The notes below the pieces were generated by a model. The model made no database searches. It was given only the letters and a program-made list of their open reading frames with translations, and was not told the origin of the DNA. Positions 8,925 through 18,509 of a DNA stretch of 64,000 bases are shown here, piece by piece (the stretch's first letter is position 1; every line of letters starts with the position of its first letter). Location of the stretch: positions 1-64,000 of the forward strand of contig NZ_OPYL01000001.1 in NCBI RefSeq assembly GCF_900343125.1, given 5' to 3'. The stretch comes from Dysgonomonas sp. Marseille-P4361 (GTDB lineage Bacteria > Bacteroidota > Bacteroidia > Bacteroidales > Dysgonomonadaceae). The position numbers were made by a program, and so were the translations under genes.

Positions 8925-9473
8925 TTACGATCTTTCCTTTATATATTGGTTAACCTTAGTTTGTAATAATTGCCTCGCACGCACATACTGAGATCGAGAA
9001 GTGCCTTCGCTAATAGCAAGCATTTCTGCAATTTCCTTATGTGAATAATTTTCTATTGCATATAAGTTGAATACAGCCGAATATCCTCTTGGTAGTTCTT
9101 GTATCATCTTCAACAGTTCATCTTCAGAGATTTGATACATCTGTTCTTCTTCGGTTGCATCATCCACTATATCCGGAAGATTTTGAGGATCTTCTGCGAC
9201 TTGAATGAATGATTTCTTTTTCCGTAAGTCTTCTAAAGCATGGTTAATAAAAATGCGCTTAAGCCATCCTTCAAATGAACCTTTATTCTGGAAAGAATTT
9301 ATGTTTGCAAAAACTTTCATAAATCCATCCTGTAACAAATCCTGAGCAGTATCCATATCGGAACTATAACGCAAGCAGATACCATACATCGCACGAGCAT
9401 ACTTCTCGTACAGTATCTTTTGAGCTTCACGCTTTTGTTCTTTACAGCCTGCTATGATTTGCAGTTCATTCAT
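8925..9473 (-). CDS. ECF RNA polymerase sigma factor (Das-like partner)
   Basis: A 182-residue sigma-70 family protein with only regions 2 and 4. Region 2 includes DLLQDGFMKVFANINSF and the -10 contacting GWLKRIFINHALEDLRKK. Region 4 is the helix-turn-helix near residues 130-175 (YSHKEIAEMLAISEGTSRSQ). The separation from the next gene is one nucleotide, so sigma and its membrane partner are translationally coupled. From that partner's architecture I infer an ECF21-type factor that is released on an envelope signal. No full phylum-consensus promoter is visible upstream (9474-9600), which would allow self-regulation. Confidence 0.9.
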   Translation of the reverse strand: MNELQIIAGCKEQKREAQKILYEKYARAMYGICLRYSSDMDTAQDLLQDGFMKVFANINSFQNKGSFEGWLKRIFINHALEDLRKKKSFIQVAEDPQNLPDIVDDATEEEQMYQISEDELLKMIQELPRGYSAVFNLYAIENYSHKEIAEMLAISEGTSRSQYVRARQLLQTKVNQYIKERS

Positions 9474-9600
9474 CTTTGGCTAAGCTTCATTTAGTAGATG
9501 CACTTTTTCAAAAAATGCTGCATGTAGATTGCAAATAAATTTCACCAATTACACAATTAAGAGAATTGACAATATCTATTTGTCTTAATAAATTAAATGA

Positions 9601-10011
9601 TTAGTTTGGTTTTTGGGTAAACAAGACCATCTTCACATGTAGTCTATTACCTATATCAATGACGTCTACCAAGTCTTGGATAGTAAGAGATCTATCAGCC
9701 TGCAATAAAACGTTCATTTCCTCATTCTCTGATTTTTTAGCTAAGATATCTGCCAACATTGGCTCTATTTCTTCTTTAGCTAATTCTTTATCATCGATAT
9801 AATATCGCAGGTCTTGAGTTATAATAAGGTTTATATTTTTCTTAGTAACAACATTCTCTGCTGTTGTAGCATTCGGAAGCAACACTCTGATAGCAGCAGG
9901 TGTTACCATCGTTGATATGATAAGAAAAAAAAGTAACAGGAAGAACATAATATCATTCAAAGAAGCTGTATAAACTTCTGCTGTTCTCATTTTTCTTCGT
10001 TGGATTTTCAT
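9601..10011 (-). CDS. exbD: ExbD/TolR-family energy transducer
   Basis: A 136-residue protein with a short cytoplasmic N-terminus, one membrane helix (about 20-38) carrying the essential Asp in ASLNDIMFFLLLFF, and a periplasmic domain. It pairs with the ExbB-type protein 21 nt upstream to use the proton gradient to drive TonB (or Tol) and thereby TonB-dependent transporters such as the SusC proteins of this window. No tonB is nearby. Whether it serves TonB, Tol or another partner cannot be decided from sequence, so the symbol is by family. Confidence 0.85.
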   Translation of the reverse strand: MKIQRRKMRTAEVYTASLNDIMFFLLLFFLIISTMVTPAAIRVLLPNATTAENVVTKKNINLIITQDLRYYIDDKELAKEEIEPMLADILAKKSENEEMNVLLQADRSLTIQDLVDVIDIGNRLHVKMVLFTQKPN

Positions 10012-10032
10012 ACCTTATCTATCTGTTTTTAA

Positions 10033-10746
10033 TTAGGCTTCTACTGTACCTCTTTTATTTGCTCTAATCGCTTTCAATACCTCATTCGATTCTTTATCTA
10101 TACTTACAACAGCTTTATCTATTCTCCCGTTCAAAATATAGTATCCAGAATAAGCAATTATACCAACTAACAAACCGGCTCCTGAACAGATCATCTTTTG
10201 ATACAACCCTGTCGAAATAGTATCAATGGCCAAATCGTTAGTACGAGCTATATCATAGAAAATTTTTATAACACCAAATATTGTCCCTAAGAATCCTAAC
10301 ATTGGAGCTATAGATGCTGTAATACCCAACCAATTCATTTGATCTTCCATTGTACTGATTTGCACACGGGCTTCAACTTCCATTGCTTCTTGTATTTCCG
10401 CATCTTCTTTATCAAATTCTTTCAATCCTGCTGCGATTACTTTTGCTGACGCATAAGGTCTTTCCACACAGAATTTTAAAGCCTTATCTATTTTCCCTTC
10501 ATGTACTAACTCTACTACTCGAGATAACCATACCGAATCTTTTTTACCAAGTCGGTTTATTACGAGCCATTTATTTATGATCACATAAATGGATAAAAGC
10601 GACAAAAGGAAAATTGGCAATAGAATCCAACCTCCTTTCATTACAAGGCTTAAATAACTTTCTTCGGGTGCTGATTGTACGACTTGATCGACTGAAGCAA
10701 CCACAGATGAGTCCATTGGAACTTGAAGAAGAGTGAATAAGTTCAT
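10033..10746 (-). CDS. exbB: ExbB/TolQ-family proton channel
   Basis: A 237-residue MotA/TolQ/ExbB protein with three membrane helices: about 37-60 (GGWILLPIFLLSLLSIYVII), and the conserved pair about 140-165 (LGITASIAPMLGFLGTIFGV) and 180-205 (GLYQKMICSGAGLLVGIIAYSGYYI). A large cytoplasmic loop separates helices 1 and 2. It forms a motor with the ExbD protein directly downstream. The gene starts 24 nt after the nuo terminator and so begins a separate unit. Confidence 0.88.
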   Translation of the reverse strand: MNLFTLLQVPMDSSVVASVDQVVQSAPEESYLSLVMKGGWILLPIFLLSLLSIYVIINKWLVINRLGKKDSVWLSRVVELVHEGKIDKALKFCVERPYASAKVIAAGLKEFDKEDAEIQEAMEVEARVQISTMEDQMNWLGITASIAPMLGFLGTIFGVIKIFYDIARTNDLAIDTISTGLYQKMICSGAGLLVGIIAYSGYYILNGRIDKAVVSIDKESNEVLKAIRANKRGTVEA

Positions 10747-10770
10747 AAATTTTTATTCTTTTTGATATAA

Positions 10771-10810
10771 AATTCGACAGAAGCTCAAAGATAAAACCTT
10801 CTGTCGAATT
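10771..10810 (-). terminator. Terminator of the nuo operon
   Basis: AATTCGACAGAAG / CTTCTGTCGAATT, a perfect 13-bp stem, is followed on the minus strand by TTATATC. It lies 29 nt after the nuoN stop and before the exbB start. Confidence 0.75.
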
Positions 10811-10838
10811 TTCTTTTATTCTTTAATATTCTTTAATA

Positions 10839-12260
10839 CTATATACCGAAACTTATACTGTTGATATATTCGTAGAAACAGCTTACAACTCCAACTACGA
10901 AGATACCAGCCATTGACATTACAAGCGATACTTTCAAGTAACCATCTGTATTAACAGTCTCGATAGGCGAATTGTTCTTGTTTATAAACATTGCTTTTAC
11001 TACTAACAGATAATAGTATAAAGCAATAACAGTATTTAAGAAAGCAAGGAAAACCAATAATACTTCGTTTTGGCTCATTGCAGCCTTAAACACAAACAGT
11101 TTACTAAAGAACCCTGCTGCAAATGGAATACCACCCAAAGAGAACATTGCAATCATCATTGCTAATGAAAGTTTTGGATTAGTTGCGTACAAACCATTAT
11201 AATCATCCATGTTTACTTTACCCGTCTTATCTTCGATAGCTGAAATAACTCCGAACGCAGCCAAGTTAGAGAATACATAAACAAATATATAATAAATTGT
11301 ACCAGCCATACCTTCAGCTGTTCCGGTAAATAAACTCAACATAATGTATCCTGCCTGCGAAATAGATGAGAACGCAAGGAATCTTTTCAAATTCTTCTGA
11401 CGCAGTGCAAACAAGTTTCCTATTGTTATGGTAACAAGGATAAGAATCCATATAATACCTTTCCATGTGTCTGCCAATACCGGAAATACTTTATAAAGAA
11501 TCACCATCAGAGCAAATACTGCTGCTCCTTTTGAGATTGTAGACAGATATAATGTTATATTAGTAGGAGCTCCTTCGTAAGTATCTGGTGCCCATAAATG
11601 GAATGGAACCAAAGATATTTTGAAGAATAACCCTGACAGCACAAATATCATTGCCATAATAGCCATAGGTGCTGAATAGATATTTGAAGCTATATCCTGA
11701 TAGTAAAGCGTACCGCAAGCACCATAAAGAAGAGATAAGCCAAACACCATTATCCCCGAAGAGAATGCAGCATTAAAAATATATTTCGCACCTGCTTCAG
11801 CTGATTTATGTTTGTGTTTATCAAATGCTACTAATGCGGCAATTGGTAATGATGCTGTTTCTAATCCAATATAGAATAACAAGAAATTACCTGCCGATAT
11901 CATCAGATTCATACCAATCAACGTAAGTATCGTTAGCATAAAATACTCACCTCGCTTGATTATATTATCTGGTTGCTTTAGCCAAGCATTGGCTTGCAAC
12001 ATGATAAGGAATACTCCTATGTTCAAAATATTCTTAATCGTAAGATAAGCTGGACCTGTAACATACATCCCTGCAAATGAGCTTCCATTATCTTTAAAGA
12101 AGAAACAAACAACTGTATGTATCAAGAATAGCGTACAAGCTACCGGGAAATAATATTTTTTTGCACTGTCGGAAGCAAATAGATCATATAGAATAAATAA
12201 GAGGAATACCACTACAAGTGATAACTCATGCTTCATCAACAAATAATTACTTAAATCCAT
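10839..12260 (-). CDS. nuoN: Complex I subunit NuoN
   Basis: A 473-residue antiporter-type membrane subunit with about 13-14 helices, one of the three proton-pumping modules. It has the family features of a charged glutamate in GLETASLPIAAL, the broken-helix region KISLVPFHLWAPDTYEGAP with its Lys, and FSSISQAGY. It is the last gene of the operon, as in most nuo clusters, with nuoM 47 nt upstream. Confidence 0.95.
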   Translation of the reverse strand: MDLSNYLLMKHELSLVVVFLLFILYDLFASDSAKKYYFPVACTLFLIHTVVCFFFKDNGSSFAGMYVTGPAYLTIKNILNIGVFLIMLQANAWLKQPDNIIKRGEYFMLTILTLIGMNLMISAGNFLLFYIGLETASLPIAALVAFDKHKHKSAEAGAKYIFNAAFSSGIMVFGLSLLYGACGTLYYQDIASNIYSAPMAIMAMIFVLSGLFFKISLVPFHLWAPDTYEGAPTNITLYLSTISKGAAVFALMVILYKVFPVLADTWKGIIWILILVTITIGNLFALRQKNLKRFLAFSSISQAGYIMLSLFTGTAEGMAGTIYYIFVYVFSNLAAFGVISAIEDKTGKVNMDDYNGLYATNPKLSLAMMIAMFSLGGIPFAAGFFSKLFVFKAAMSQNEVLLVFLAFLNTVIALYYYLLVVKAMFINKNNSPIETVNTDGYLKVSLVMSMAGIFVVGVVSCFYEYINSISFGI

Positions 12261-12307
12261 TGTTATATCTTATATATTATTGTTTACAATTATGTTCTTA
12301 GCTATTC

Positions 12308-13786
12308 TTAATTCAAATATCCTAAGCTTGAACTAATCAGGTCAGATATCCATCCGGGGAACATACCCATTCCTGCCACACAAACGATCAATCCTACTGT
12401 AGCTACTTTCTCGTGCCATGTTGCATCAGTCAACTCCAGATGATGTGGATCTTGAACTGGTCCAAACAATATTTTACCTACCACTTTCAGTATATAAACT
12501 GCTGTGGCAACGATAGATGAAATAGCAATTATAGTGAATACACGGTGGAACATATCATTATGAGCAAATGCTCCTACAAATATTGTCATCTCAGCAACGA
12601 AACCGCTTAGCCCCGGCAGACCTAGCGAGGCCATACCTGCTATCACATAGCAGACACTTAAGAATGGCATAATTTTCATCAAACCTCCCATTTCTCTGAT
12701 ATCTCGCGTATGAGTACGCCCGTAAATCATACCAATCAGGGCGAAGAATAACGCAGTCATCAATCCGTGAGAAATCATCTGCATCACTGCACCAGTCATT
12801 GCTGTCTGGTTCCACATAAGGATAGCAAACAACACCAAACCACAGTGACTTACTGATGAATATGCATTAATGTATTTCAAGTCTGTTTGAGATATTGCTC
12901 CCAAAGCTCCATATATAACACTGATACCTGTAAGGATGATAAAGATCCAGGACAGCTCATCAGCAGCCTCAGGCATTAATTTCATAGCAATACGGAAACA
13001 TCCATATCCTCCCAGCTTCATCAACACACCTGCATGAAGCATCGATACTGCCGTTGGCGCAGAAGCGTGACCATCAGGAGACCAAGTATGGAATGGGAAT
13101 AAAGCTCCAAGAACTCCAAACCCAACAAAAGTAAGAGGGAATATCCAATATTGTGCTGCAACGGGGATAGCCCCATTTTGAGCAATTTCTAAGATATTGA
13201 AAGTAAAGTCACCTGTTGCTGATGAATTAAAGTAGATACCCAATATTCCCACAAATAGGAAAGCCGATCCACCCATCAACATCAAGGTAAGTTTCATCGC
13301 CGAATATTCTTTTCTTCCGGTTCCCCATATCCCAATCAACAAGTACATTGGAATCAGAGCAATCTCATAGAAGAAGAACATAGTAAACATATCTAGCGAG
13401 ATAAAGAAGCCGTACACCCCTATTGACAAGAAGGTCAACCACATAAAGAAATCTTTAGGGAGCGGATCCATATTCCACGAAGCAAATGTTCCTGTGAATA
13501 TGATAACGGATGTCAAAAGAATCATCAACACCGAAATACCATCAACACCAATTGCATAATGGATATTCAATGACTCGAACCATACTTTATCATACGTAAA
13601 CAACATTTCTGCTGCATTACCTGCTCCTCGCTCTTGGAAGAACATAAATAAGAGTACCAATGCTAAGGCTAACTCAATAACTGCACCTACGACTCCAACG
13701 GTACGCACTTGTTTTATATTGCGGCATGGTATAAATGCCAACATCATAACAACAGGTACAAGAATAAATAATGAAAGAATATTCAT
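12308..13786 (-). CDS. nuoM: Complex I subunit NuoM
   Basis: A 492-residue antiporter-type subunit. Family marks are MFFFYEIALIPMYLLIGIWG with the essential Glu, FPFHTWSPDGHASAPTAVSMLHAG, and KYINAYSSVSHCGLV. About 14 helices are expected. It lies 22 nt downstream of nuoL in the operon and pumps protons as part of the membrane arm. Confidence 0.96.
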   Translation of the reverse strand: MNILSLFILVPVVMMLAFIPCRNIKQVRTVGVVGAVIELALALVLLFMFFQERGAGNAAEMLFTYDKVWFESLNIHYAIGVDGISVLMILLTSVIIFTGTFASWNMDPLPKDFFMWLTFLSIGVYGFFISLDMFTMFFFYEIALIPMYLLIGIWGTGRKEYSAMKLTLMLMGGSAFLFVGILGIYFNSSATGDFTFNILEIAQNGAIPVAAQYWIFPLTFVGFGVLGALFPFHTWSPDGHASAPTAVSMLHAGVLMKLGGYGCFRIAMKLMPEAADELSWIFIILTGISVIYGALGAISQTDLKYINAYSSVSHCGLVLFAILMWNQTAMTGAVMQMISHGLMTALFFALIGMIYGRTHTRDIREMGGLMKIMPFLSVCYVIAGMASLGLPGLSGFVAEMTIFVGAFAHNDMFHRVFTIIAISSIVATAVYILKVVGKILFGPVQDPHHLELTDATWHEKVATVGLIVCVAGMGMFPGWISDLISSSLGYLN

Positions 13787-13808
13787 CTTTTTATATTTTT
13801 ACTATATC

Positions 13809-15743
13809 TTATTTACAAATAAAACAGATTACCCAACCACAGAATCCTACTACAAGGATCAAGGCTCCTACCAAATAAGCCAAAGCATATTGTTGTATAT
13901 AACCTGACTGGAAATTCTTTATTGCACGAGACGATGCTTGCGTTACATATGCCAATGAGTCCATGAAACCGTCAACATATTTTTTATCGAACCAAGCAAT
14001 TGGTTTAGAGATACGTTTAAAGATAATTTTACGTGTCACAAACAACCACAATTCATCAAAATAGAATTTATGTAATGCCCATGTATAAAGCGTATTTATA
14101 TTTGCTACAATTCTATCCGGTATATCATTTTTCTTATAGTATAGCTTGAATGCAACGAACATACCTATAAGAGAGATAACCACACTTGTTATTGCCACTT
14201 GATAATTCAAATGCGCATCATAAGGCACTCCATCGGAAGTCACAAACTTACCGAATGGGATAAGACCAGCAAAAACCGCAAATGTAGCCAACACAATTAA
14301 AGGAATAGCCATAGCAACTCCTGCTTCGTGCGGTTCGTGATGATACTGTTTCTTCTCGTAGAAGAAGATACGGAAGAACAAGCGAGACATATAGAATGCT
14401 GTTAATCCAGCAGCAATACTCAATATGATATATATTGGCATATTGTTCTCCATAGCTGCTGCAAGGATTTCGTCTTTACTCCAGAATCCGGAGAAAGGCC
14501 AAATACCGGCAATTGCAAGCCATGCGATACCAAATGTTATACCCGTGATAGGTAGTTTTTTCCAAAGACCTCCCATATCATCCATTTCATTGCTATGAAC
14601 AGCATGAATAATTGCTCCTGCACCTAAGAACAACAATGCCTTGAAGAAAGCATGAGTAAATAAGTGGAACATACCTGCCATATATCCTAACCCATCGTGA
14701 CCTCCAAATTTAGAGACACCTAACGAAGTTAGCATAAAGGCAATCTGAGATATTGTAGAAAACGCTAACACACGTTTAATATCGGTCTGTGTACAAGCAA
14801 CAACAGCAGCAAAAAGAGCCGTGATTGCACCTACCCAAGCTATCACATCCAAAGCATATGGAGTAATCACATACACAGGGAATAGACGAGCAACAAGGAA
14901 AACTCCCGCAACAACCATCGTTGCAGCATGGATCAATGCCGAAGCCGGAGTTGGACCTTCCATTGCATCCGGAAGCCAAATATGGAAAGGCATCATAGCC
15001 GATTTTCCTGCACCTCCCATAAAGATCAACAACATAGCCCAAGTCAATACAGACAAGCCGATAAATGATGTTCCTTGCATAGATGCGATGAATGGTGCAT
15101 CAGGAGATGTTATAGTTGCAAAATCGAATGATCCTGAAAAATAAGACAGTAATAAGATACCTACTAAGAAGAAGAAGTCTGCAAATCGGGTTACGATAAA
15201 GGCTTTCTTCGAAGCAGCTACTGCCGAAGGTTTTATATAGTAGAAACTAATTAGCAGGAATGACGACACACCTACAAGTTCCCAGAAAATATACATTTGG
15301 AAGATATTGGTAGCGACTACCAATCCTAACATTGCAAAACTAAATAAAGAAAGAAAAGCATAATAGCGTTGGAAGCCTTTTTCCCCCTTCATATAGCCTA
15401 AGCTATACACATGTACCATCAATGATACTGTTGTGATAACTACAAGCATCATCACCGAAATAGGATCAAGGTAGATACCTAAATCGATATGTAATGTATC
15501 TGTAAATCGAAGCCATGTAGTTGCAGTATGAATAGCCTGATAAACTCCATCTACCTTACCTACAACAAAGAAATATTGGTATGCAGTAAAATATGCTAAT
15601 ACTGTCATTATACCTAACGATATCGTTCCTAGTGTTCCGGCTACGATAGGCTTCATATATTTGCCACCCAGTCCCAGAATAAGAAACATAATAGCAGGCA
15701 AAGCAACTATCAGTATCGAATATGTAAAATCAAATTGTCCCAT
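13809..15743 (-). CDS. nuoL: Complex I subunit NuoL
   Basis: The largest antiporter-type subunit, 644 residues, with the core antiporter fold (IFWELVGVSSFLLISFYY, MPFHIWLPDAMEGPTPASALIHAATM, ACTQTDIKRVLAFSTISQ). A C-terminal part includes the long lateral helix (about residues 520-600) that lies along the membrane arm, and a final anchor helix. It lies distal in the membrane arm. The gene sits 20 nt after nuoK. Confidence 0.97.
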   Translation of the reverse strand: MGQFDFTYSILIVALPAIMFLILGLGGKYMKPIVAGTLGTISLGIMTVLAYFTAYQYFFVVGKVDGVYQAIHTATTWLRFTDTLHIDLGIYLDPISVMMLVVITTVSLMVHVYSLGYMKGEKGFQRYYAFLSLFSFAMLGLVVATNIFQMYIFWELVGVSSFLLISFYYIKPSAVAASKKAFIVTRFADFFFLVGILLLSYFSGSFDFATITSPDAPFIASMQGTSFIGLSVLTWAMLLIFMGGAGKSAMMPFHIWLPDAMEGPTPASALIHAATMVVAGVFLVARLFPVYVITPYALDVIAWVGAITALFAAVVACTQTDIKRVLAFSTISQIAFMLTSLGVSKFGGHDGLGYMAGMFHLFTHAFFKALLFLGAGAIIHAVHSNEMDDMGGLWKKLPITGITFGIAWLAIAGIWPFSGFWSKDEILAAAMENNMPIYIILSIAAGLTAFYMSRLFFRIFFYEKKQYHHEPHEAGVAMAIPLIVLATFAVFAGLIPFGKFVTSDGVPYDAHLNYQVAITSVVISLIGMFVAFKLYYKKNDIPDRIVANINTLYTWALHKFYFDELWLFVTRKIIFKRISKPIAWFDKKYVDGFMDSLAYVTQASSRAIKNFQSGYIQQYALAYLVGALILVVGFCGWVICFICK

Positions 15744-15763
15744 ATCTTAATCTTTATCCTTGC

Positions 15764-16108
15764 TTAGTGTTTCATTTTAGTAATATTCTCATCCACATAT
15801 ATACTCTTCACATTGCGGTATATGTTGATGATGATAGCAATCGCAATCGCTGTTTCTGCTGCGGCAATACCTATTGCAAACAGTGTAAAGAAGAAACCTT
15901 CCAGTTGTCCCGGATATAAATAGCGGTTAAACACTACAAAGTTCAAATCGGCAGCGTTAAGCATCAACTCTACTGATATCAGAACCATTAGCATGTTTTT
16001 ACGAGATAGGAATCCATATACACCTGCAAAGAACATAATTGTACTGATAGCCAAATATGCTTCGATAGGCACCGGTCCTGATAAAAGGCTTGTTATAAAA
16101 TCACCCAT
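15764..16108 (-). CDS. nuoK: Complex I subunit NuoK
   Basis: A 114-residue subunit with three membrane helices, slightly longer than the usual ~100. The conserved glutamates of the proton path are present: VLISVELMLNAADLNFV (helix 2) and GIAAAETAIAIAI (helix 3). It follows nuoJ by 13 nt. Confidence 0.95.
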   Translation of the reverse strand: MGDFITSLLSGPVPIEAYLAISTIMFFAGVYGFLSRKNMLMVLISVELMLNAADLNFVVFNRYLYPGQLEGFFFTLFAIGIAAAETAIAIAIIINIYRNVKSIYVDENITKMKH

Positions 16109-16121
16109 AACTTATATCGTT

Positions 16122-16625
16122 TTATCTTTTTCTTGCAATCATAATCCCCCCGATAATACAAGCAAGAAGTAAAATACTTATTGCTTCGAAAGGAAGTAAA
16201 TACTGATATTTATCTGTTCCCATCATAGCCAAACCGACTTGTTGCATCGGCATTTCGGGCTGAGTAACATAAGTGTAGAATTTATTGACATTATAGAATA
16301 TAATATGTCCGCATATAGCTAGCCCTGCAAGAGAAGCTAATGCTGCAATAAACATTCTGCCTGGTTTTTCAAACTTAACATCTCTACCCGGTTCGTTGGT
16401 AAGTAGAATAGCAAAGATGAATAACACCATTACACCTCCCGCATATACAGCAATCTGCACACCCATAAGGAAATGATAGTCTAACAATAAATACAAGCCT
16501 GCCGTACCCAATAGGACAAACAACAGGTATGTTGCTGAACGAATAATCTTTTGTGTTGTTACCGCCATAATAGTGGAAAACACGATTATTATTGCTAAAA
16601 TGTAAAATATAATTTGCTCTGCCAT
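16122..16625 (-). CDS. nuoJ: Complex I subunit NuoJ
   Basis: A 167-residue subunit with five membrane helices. The third helix has the family stretch QIAVYAGGVMVLFIFAILL, whose pi-bulge region couples quinone chemistry to pumping. The length is normal. It lies between nuoI (23 nt upstream) and nuoK. Confidence 0.94.
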   Translation of the reverse strand: MAEQIIFYILAIIIVFSTIMAVTTQKIIRSATYLLFVLLGTAGLYLLLDYHFLMGVQIAVYAGGVMVLFIFAILLTNEPGRDVKFEKPGRMFIAALASLAGLAICGHIIFYNVNKFYTYVTQPEMPMQQVGLAMMGTDKYQYLLPFEAISILLLACIIGGIMIARKR

Positions 16626-16648
16626 AATCTATTGATTATCGTATGTTT

Positions 16649-17347
16649 TTATTTTTCTTCCTCTGGTATATCTGCATCAGTTTTAGATGCAGGAACTGTT
16701 TTCGTTGTCACATCCTTCGGAATGTCTTTCTCCGGATGCACACCGCCATCTTCTTTAATATCTTGTGCAGGTATTGGCTGAACAGGGGTCTGAGGTTTAT
16801 CCTCTACTGTTTTATCTTTACCAAACACAGCTGTTTCTGCTTTTTCTACAGGTTTACTTACCAAAGGTTTAACCTCTTTCTTTTTTTCACGCAATTGAGA
16901 TCCTTCATGATTCAACTGCTGAACAAGCTTGCTTCGTGTAAATATCGAGTTTTCGAATGTATTGGAGAACATTATCGCATCCTGAGGACAAGTAATAACA
17001 CATAGATTACAAAAAGTACACATTCCTAAGTCGTAGATATAACGATCAAGAACTTTCTTTTTCTTACCATCCTCTGTTTCTACACTTCTAGAGATCACCT
17101 TGATTGTTCCGTTAGGACAATTCATTTGGCAAATACCACAAGCTGTACAAGCATGTTCATTATTATCATCATGAGGCATAACCAATTCGCCTCTGAAGCG
17201 ATCCGGAATTACAAGCGTTGCTCTATTTTCAGGGTATTGCTCTGTTATTTTTTTTGTCCATAGCTCACCCCAAGTCACACGCATACCTGTTAGAAGCGAC
17301 TTAATACCTCCAAATAGACCTGAAAAATATTCTGATACTGAACTCAT
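16649..17347 (-). CDS. nuoI: Complex I subunit NuoI with long charged C-terminal tail
   Basis: A peripheral-arm ferredoxin-like subunit carrying two 4Fe-4S clusters (N6a and N6b). Cys67, 70, 73 and 77 (CTACGICQMNC) and Cys110, 113, 116 and 120 (CTFCNLCVITC) are all intact. An amphipathic N-terminus docks to the membrane. The core ends near residue 150. The remaining ~80 residues are a Lys/Glu/Pro-rich tail with low-complexity segments that is absent from textbook NuoI (about 160-180 residues in total). In the absence of NuoEFG the tail could serve contact with an alternative electron donor, but that is speculation. Confidence 0.95.
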   Translation of the reverse strand: MSSVSEYFSGLFGGIKSLLTGMRVTWGELWTKKITEQYPENRATLVIPDRFRGELVMPHDDNNEHACTACGICQMNCPNGTIKVISRSVETEDGKKKKVLDRYIYDLGMCTFCNLCVITCPQDAIMFSNTFENSIFTRSKLVQQLNHEGSQLREKKKEVKPLVSKPVEKAETAVFGKDKTVEDKPQTPVQPIPAQDIKEDGGVHPEKDIPKDVTTKTVPASKTDADIPEEEK

Positions 17348-17365
17348 TGTTTTATTCGCTATAAA

Positions 17366-18475
17366 TTAAAATATATCTGTCAATGTTAATCCTGCTAATA
17401 CAATGATTACCATGAATAATATATTCACCATATTAATTGGCAGTAAATACTTCCACTCTAGACTTAATAGTTGGTCGATACGCAGACGAGGGAATGTCCA
17501 TCTCACCCACAAGCTTAGGAAAACAAGAACTGCTGTTTTTCCAAAGAACCAAATATAAGAAGGAATATAATTCATCACTTGATTAAAACCATCCCATCCT
17601 TCGATTTGGAAAGGCATCCATCCTCCAAGGAATACTGTTGTAGCAATACCTGCAACAATAAACATATTCAGATATTCAGCCAAATAGAAGAACCCGAATT
17701 GCAGACCTGAATATTCAGTATGATAACCTGCTGTCAATTCTGACTCTGCTTCCGGTAAGTCGAATGGTCCACGATTTGTTTCGGCATGTCCCGATATCAA
17801 ATAGATAATAAATGCTATAAGGGCAGGAATGTGACCATTAAAGATATTCCAACAATATGCTTGTTGTTGTACAATTCCTGAAAGGCTCATTGTTCCTGAT
17901 AAGACAACCATTGTCATAAGAGCAAAACCTGCTGACAACTCATAGCTGATAAACTGAGCTCCACTTCGCATTGCTCCGATCATAGAGTACTTATTGTTAC
18001 TAGACCATCCGGCAAGCAATACACCAATAATACCCAATGAAGATACAGCTACTAAATAGAATACACCTATATTAAAATCTACAGCCTGTAGCCCTTCTCC
18101 AAAAGGCAATGCCCCGAAGGTCAACATTGAAGCTACAATCATAAAGAATGGGGCTGTAAAGAAAAGGAATCTATCCGATTTATTTACATGTATAATTTCT
18201 TTGATCAAGATTTTAATCATATCGGCCACACTCTGTACCAACCCGTATTTACCTACACGGTTAGGACCAAGACGAGCTTGAAAGAAAGCCGTTATTTTAC
18301 GTTCTACATATATCAGGATCAAGGCTAGTACTGCATATAAGGTAAGCAACACAATACCTACCAGTACAAATTCTATTGCCAAAACCGCCCATGTAGGCAA
18401 ATTTTCTGTCAAAAATGTATCAAACGTTTTTAACAAGCCTACTAATTCCAACGGTCGTGAATAATTTAACAGCAT
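17366..18475 (-). CDS. nuoH: Complex I subunit NuoH
   Basis: A 369-residue membrane subunit with eight to nine helices that forms the quinone entry with NuoB and NuoD. Conserved blocks are [20 protein letters not shown], the Glu-rich loop [20 protein letters not shown], and [20 protein letters not shown] near the end. Length and motif set are normal. It lies 34 nt after nuoCD. Confidence 0.97.
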   Translation of the reverse strand: MLLNYSRPLELVGLLKTFDTFLTENLPTWAVLAIEFVLVGIVLLTLYAVLALILIYVERKITAFFQARLGPNRVGKYGLVQSVADMIKILIKEIIHVNKSDRFLFFTAPFFMIVASMLTFGALPFGEGLQAVDFNIGVFYLVAVSSLGIIGVLLAGWSSNNKYSMIGAMRSGAQFISYELSAGFALMTMVVLSGTMSLSGIVQQQAYCWNIFNGHIPALIAFIIYLISGHAETNRGPFDLPEAESELTAGYHTEYSGLQFGFFYLAEYLNMFIVAGIATTVFLGGWMPFQIEGWDGFNQVMNYIPSYIWFFGKTAVLVFLSLWVRWTFPRLRIDQLLSLEWKYLLPINMVNILFMVIIVLAGLTLTDIF

Positions 18476-18509
18476 ATGTTTTTATATTAGTAAAATATAA
18501 ATATTCTTA

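Noticed and set aside
14776-15042. Cys/Gly-rich 88-codon minus-strand ORF inside nuoL
   Set aside because: Out-of-frame shadow of the conserved NuoL core; its cysteines come from the frame shift of Ala codons.
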